Shown here: one piece after another, positions 60,849-64,000 of the stretch
Layout of the letters: the number at the start of each line of letters is the position of its first letter
Numbering within the stretch: position 1 is the stretch's first letter
Source of the DNA: Sphingobacterium sp. SGG-5
GTDB lineage: Bacteria; Bacteroidota; Bacteroidia; Sphingobacteriales; Sphingobacteriaceae
NCBI RefSeq assembly: GCF_011043525.1
Contig: NZ_JAAKGO010000004.1
Span: forward strand, 186,001 to 250,000
Length of the DNA: 64,000 nt
Reading direction: 5' to 3'
Program-made: the position numbers and the translations under genes
The notes under the pieces: model-generated
What the model was told of the DNA's origin: nothing
Databases searched by the model: none
The model's input: only the letters and a program-made list of their open reading frames with translations

Positions 60849-62264
60849 ATGAAAACATTAAATAAATTTTATATTCTCTTGGGCATACTGGTCTTATGTT
60901 CAAGTTGTGATAAGTTTCTAAGTGTAAATCCAGACAACAGGGTACGGCCTACATTAACAACCGATTACCAAGCCATTATGGCTGGAGCCTATCCTGGGGG
61001 TGAACATCTGTTTACGGAATTGTATACCGACAACTTTAGGTTTTACAATTATACATCCTACAACAATGGCAGTACAGTCACTTGGTTTTTACCACTGTAC
61101 CTTTGGTCGGATGAATATGTTCCCAACAACGTAAGCCCGGATGCAACCTGGCGGAATTATTACAATTATATCTACAAAACAAATATCATTTTGGAACAGA
61201 TCGATGATAGCGAGGGGACAGAACAACTGAAACGGGCGGTGAAAGCAGAGGCTCATCTCGTGCGCGCCTATTGTCACTTTATGCTGGTGAACATTTTTGC
61301 CAAACATTATAATGCAAATACGGCATCGAATGATCTAGGTGTTCCTATTGTCCGAGCTACCGAAAAAGATAATCAGACAATCTATAAGCGGCATACTGTC
61401 CAAGAGGTATATGACTTTGTGGAAGAAGAAATCTTTAAGGGACTGGCGTTGTTGGATGAGAGCGTATATAAGGTGCCTAAGCACCATTTTACCAACGTAG
61501 CTACCTACGCATTTCTAAGCAGGTTCTATCTGTTCAAATCCAATTGGGAAGAATCGTTGCGGTACAGCAATATGGTGTTTGATATTAATTATTCTATTCG
61601 GGATATTTTTACCGATTTTGATGCCTACTTTCTAACCTCCCAGTTTGGAACATTTGCCTATGAGTATTTTTCTGTGAGCAAGCCCAATGTCTTATTGATG
61701 AACTATTCTATGGAGTGGATATCTTATTTTCGATCAGGTTTCTACGCCAACGAATTCAAAAGTACGTTTGCCACAGGTGACATACGATTCAGAATGTACA
61801 CGAACAACGGCGTGACTTACCTTAACTGGAATACGTCAAAATATAAATCCTTGCTTTCCGATAACGGCAACCGCTATTCAGATGTACCCCTGTTTGTATT
61901 GGAAGAAGTCATCTTCAATGCCGCGGAAGCGTATGTTAAGAAGGATAACCCAGATTTTGAAAAAGCTGCGGCACTCGTAAATGATGTCATCGAACAACGT
62001 TTCAGAGATGTTGCACCACCTTATCTGGATGCATCTTCTTATTCGGATGTCCAAAGCATATTCGCAGATATTTTGATCGAAAAGAATAGAGAATTATGTT
62101 ATGAAGGTATCCGGTGGTTCGATCTCAAGCGATTGAACATCCCGATAAGCCACTATGATGGTACAAAATATGTTGATCTACCAGCGGACGATTTGCGTAG
62201 AGTGGTACAGATACCGTTGTCTGAGCTTTCTGCTAATCCGGATATTTTTCCTAATCCAAGATAA
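60849..62264 (+). CDS. SusD/RagB family surface lipoprotein
   Basis: This is a 471-residue glycan-binding lipoprotein with lipobox LVLCSSC (Cys about 20). The SusD start SCDKFLSVNPDNRVRPTLTTDYQAIMAG and the TPR-like helical core (KAEAHLVRAYCHFMLVNIFA) are clear. The C-terminal RELCYEGIRWFDLKRLNIPI and LSANPDIFPNPR are characteristic. It forms a lid on the upstream SusC partner at the cell surface. Ligand specificity is not visible, but the context suggests fructans. Confidence 0.92.
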   Translation: MKTLNKFYILLGILVLCSSCDKFLSVNPDNRVRPTLTTDYQAIMAGAYPGGEHLFTELYTDNFRFYNYTSYNNGSTVTWFLPLYLWSDEYVPNNVSPDATWRNYYNYIYKTNIILEQIDDSEGTEQLKRAVKAEAHLVRAYCHFMLVNIFAKHYNANTASNDLGVPIVRATEKDNQTIYKRHTVQEVYDFVEEEIFKGLALLDESVYKVPKHHFTNVATYAFLSRFYLFKSNWEESLRYSNMVFDINYSIRDIFTDFDAYFLTSQFGTFAYEYFSVSKPNVLLMNYSMEWISYFRSGFYANEFKSTFATGDIRFRMYTNNGVTYLNWNTSKYKSLLSDNGNRYSDVPLFVLEEVIFNAAEAYVKKDNPDFEKAAALVNDVIEQRFRDVAPPYLDASSYSDVQSIFADILIEKNRELCYEGIRWFDLKRLNIPISHYDGTKYVDLPADDLRRVVQIPLSELSANPDIFPNPR

Positions 62265-62272
62265 GTTTAGTT

Positions 62273-63121
62273 ATGAAAAAGATATTATATAGTTTGACAA
62301 TTTTTCTTCTCTTGATAGCTGCCCAAGGGTGCGATAGAGAAGAAGCTATTCCGTATAACCCGTATGTTGAAGATATCAAGTTGGAAAATGCTACCGACTC
62401 GGCGGTATACTCAATTTATCAGGATTATCAGACCAAGTTGATCTACGACTGGGATCGTAAATATGTTGCCAGTAATGCAACTGCAGCTCCACCCCGTTAT
62501 GAGTTGATTCAACCCTACGTCGAACACATCGTGCGGAAGATGATTATAGCTCCTTATGAGAAACAGAACGTCAATTTTATGCGTGAGAACATGCCTATCG
62601 AGATCATCTTGATGGGTACATCGATCGATTATTCATCGGAAGAGGGAGGATTTAGTTCAACAGGAGGGGCAGTTTCTCTGAGTCGGATTTTAATGACGGG
62701 TATCAACCGTCTCGATCTAAAAGACAAGGGCTGGACCAAAGGGCAGGCGATCCTATTTGCCCATGAGTTGGCTCATATCCTAGACAAAAAGTATGGTCGT
62801 CCTATCGGTTTCGACCAGATATCGGCCGGGAAATATGCCGGAGGATCAGCTGTAGGGTCGTTTTCTCTTCAAGAAGCAAGAAATCGTGGTTTTTGGCGAA
62901 ACTATGGAATGTCAAATCAAGCGGAAGATTTCGGTACTTGGGTAGAAGGAATCGTTGGGACAAAAAAATCAGAGGTCTTGGCCTTAGCAGCACAAAATCA
63001 ATATTTGGGTGCAAAGTATAGATCCGTCTACAATTATTTTTTAGAAAAAGGAATTGATCTGCATGTTCTTCAGGAGAGTATAGATCGTATTGGTGACCAA
63101 TTAAGCGAATTAGAGCCATGA
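62273..63121 (+). CDS. substrate import-associated zinc metallohydrolase lipoprotein (TIGR04549-like)
   Basis: This is a 282-residue lipoprotein with lipobox AAQGC (Cys about 20). A gluzincin-type motif, HELAHILDKKYGRP, lies near residue 165 and provides two His and the catalytic Glu. A third ligand may be in EDFGTWVEGIVG. The family is found next to SusCD pairs and is named for that association; its substrate is unknown. It lies eight bases after susD, and its stop overlaps the next ATG. Its presence in a sugar locus is not explained by glycan chemistry. Confidence 0.85.
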   Translation: MKKILYSLTIFLLLIAAQGCDREEAIPYNPYVEDIKLENATDSAVYSIYQDYQTKLIYDWDRKYVASNATAAPPRYELIQPYVEHIVRKMIIAPYEKQNVNFMRENMPIEIILMGTSIDYSSEEGGFSSTGGAVSLSRILMTGINRLDLKDKGWTKGQAILFAHELAHILDKKYGRPIGFDQISAGKYAGGSAVGSFSLQEARNRGFWRNYGMSNQAEDFGTWVEGIVGTKKSEVLALAAQNQYLGAKYRSVYNYFLEKGIDLHVLQESIDRIGDQLSELEP

Positions 63122-64000
63122 AAAAGATATTTATTATATTATTATTTGCCATAAGCCTGTTTGTGTCTTGTGGGAAGGAGATAACCATATTACCGTCAGA
63201 AACAGTCCTGACAAAGGAGCAATTGGAAGAGCAACACCAGCAATATTTTGAGAAGTTGGTCGCAAACGAGGAAGGTTGGTTTCTGCATATAGCCGGAGAG
63301 GAACGACAAGATTCTGTGATGCTGCATTTGATTTTTAAGTCCGACCATTCGGTGTCGGTCAAATCAACTACACGTGAGAATATGGACTTTGCGACAAGTC
63401 GGTTTCGCATTTACGGCGATTATAATTCGCTGCTGAAGTTTGAAGAAGCCTCCGTTTTTTCGTTGATGCAGTACAAGGAAAATGCGCCGATCCAATTTAT
63501 CATTGATAATTTCACCGAGAATTTGGCACATCTTAGGCGGGCCGACGGATACAATGACAACGTTATGTTACTGACGCCATTCGATGCGGAACAGCAACTG
63601 GCTTTTGAAGAAAAGCAAGATAGTGTCTATGATCTGCTCGAATATGAAGCTGCATTTGCAGTGACTAAAGGTCTTTTTGTGAACATGTTGGAGGAGGATT
63701 TTGATAGTGGTGCGGACAAAAGAAGGTTCAACGTATTTAATATAGGAGATTATGGTTTTCATTGGACCAATATAGATACTATAACGAGTAAGATCACTTT
63801 CGAATTTGTCCCGCCATATACACCTTTGAATCCGAGTTATGTCAAGTATCAAAACACATATTCGTATGAGTTCTTTCCCGGGGGAATGAAATTTACACCT
63901 GCTATTGCCTATGGGACACTGGAGATCGACAAGATATTGTTTGATACGTATGATAGCCAAGCAAAGCAACTCATTGTGACTGAAGCGGGGAATGTCACTG
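63118..64000 (+). CDS. DUF4302-like lipoprotein, 5' part (runs off the window)
   Basis: The ATG at 63118 overlaps the preceding TGA by three bases. An open frame of 294 codons runs to the end of the window. It starts MKKIFIILLFAISLFVSCGK, with a lipobox Cys near residue 18. It then has EEGWFLHIAGEERQDSVMLHLIFKSDHSVSVKS, a beta-rich pattern like the DUF4302 lipoproteins that commonly follow SusD and TIGR04549 genes. The function is unknown. The 3' end is missing, so the total length cannot be given. Confidence 0.75.
   Translation, partial: MKKIFIILLFAISLFVSCGKEITILPSETVLTKEQLEEQHQQYFEKLVANEEGWFLHIAGEERQDSVMLHLIFKSDHSVSVKSTTRENMDFATSRFRIYGDYNSLLKFEEASVFSLMQYKENAPIQFIIDNFTENLAHLRRADGYNDNVMLLTPFDAEQQLAFEEKQDSVYDLLEYEAAFAVTKGLFVNMLEEDFDSGADKRRFNVFNIGDYGFHWTNIDTITSKITFEFVPPYTPLNPSYVKYQNTYSYEFFPGGMKFTPAIAYGTLEIDKILFDTYDSQAKQLIVTEAGNVT

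Overview
The window comes from a member of the Bacteroidota, most likely the family Sphingobacteriaceae (Sphingobacterium, Pedobacter, Olivibacter or a near relative). The signs are a SusC/SusD pair with an ECF sigma/FecR switch, fused SecDF, archaeal-type ProRS, many SCSKDD-type lipoproteins, and promoters of the TTG-N(about 20)-TAnnTTTG type. No rRNA, complete prophage, transposase gene or CRISPR array is visible. Genus-level identity is inference.

Layout. 1-4.1 kb: the 3' end of a BrkB/YihY membrane protein, three oxidoreductases on the minus strand and a tRNA with anticodon CAU. 4.1-5.2 kb: a HAD phosphatase, rpsU with an unusually strong Shine-Dalgarno, and tRNA-Ser(GGA). 5.2-7.2 kb: a hipBA module followed by a cut-off restriction-endonuclease-like gene, flanked by an imperfect direct repeat next to the tRNA. 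7.2-11.6 kb: a lipocalin-like lipoprotein, then a decayed heavy-metal efflux operon (frameshifted DUF6660 gene, czcA stump fused by deletion to the 3' part of czcB) and an intact P1B-type ATPase. 11.6-24.4 kb: housekeeping genes (gap, a thioredoxin-like lipoprotein, secDF, an outer membrane protein, a low-complexity lipoprotein, proS, TIGR02757, YceI and small unknowns).

24.4-31.8 kb: an SDR gene, then the mutagenic repair cassette imuA-imuB-dnaE2, divergent from a LexA-like XRE-S24 repressor. Two palindromic operators lie between them. Just after the repressor is a degenerate array with a strict 22-bp period. 31.8-36.1 kb: a LytTR response regulator and TPR histidine kinase, divergent from two related lipoproteins, with a direct-repeat site upstream of the regulator promoter. 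36.1-39 kb: nested inverted repeats, tRNA-Ser(GCT), a PgpH-like HD phosphohydrolase and a palindromic MITE-like element. 39-48.6 kb: rpe, a lipoprotein, gpmI, nadC, plsY, an M48 peptidase and sbcDC.

48.6-64 kb: a fructan/fructose utilisation locus. It holds a one-piece sensor-regulator (periplasmic sugar-binding domain, kinase-like core, receiver, AraC domain), a sugar porter, fructokinase, a secreted GH32 enzyme, an ECF sigma factor, FecR, an STN-containing SusC, SusD, a TIGR04549-type metallohydrolase lipoprotein and a DUF4302-like lipoprotein cut by the window edge. The inferred pathway is: GH32 releases fructose outside the cytoplasm, SusCD and the porter bring it in, and fructokinase phosphorylates it. 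The sensor-regulator has lost the His and Asp expected for phosphotransfer, so it may work as a ligand-driven one-component regulator.
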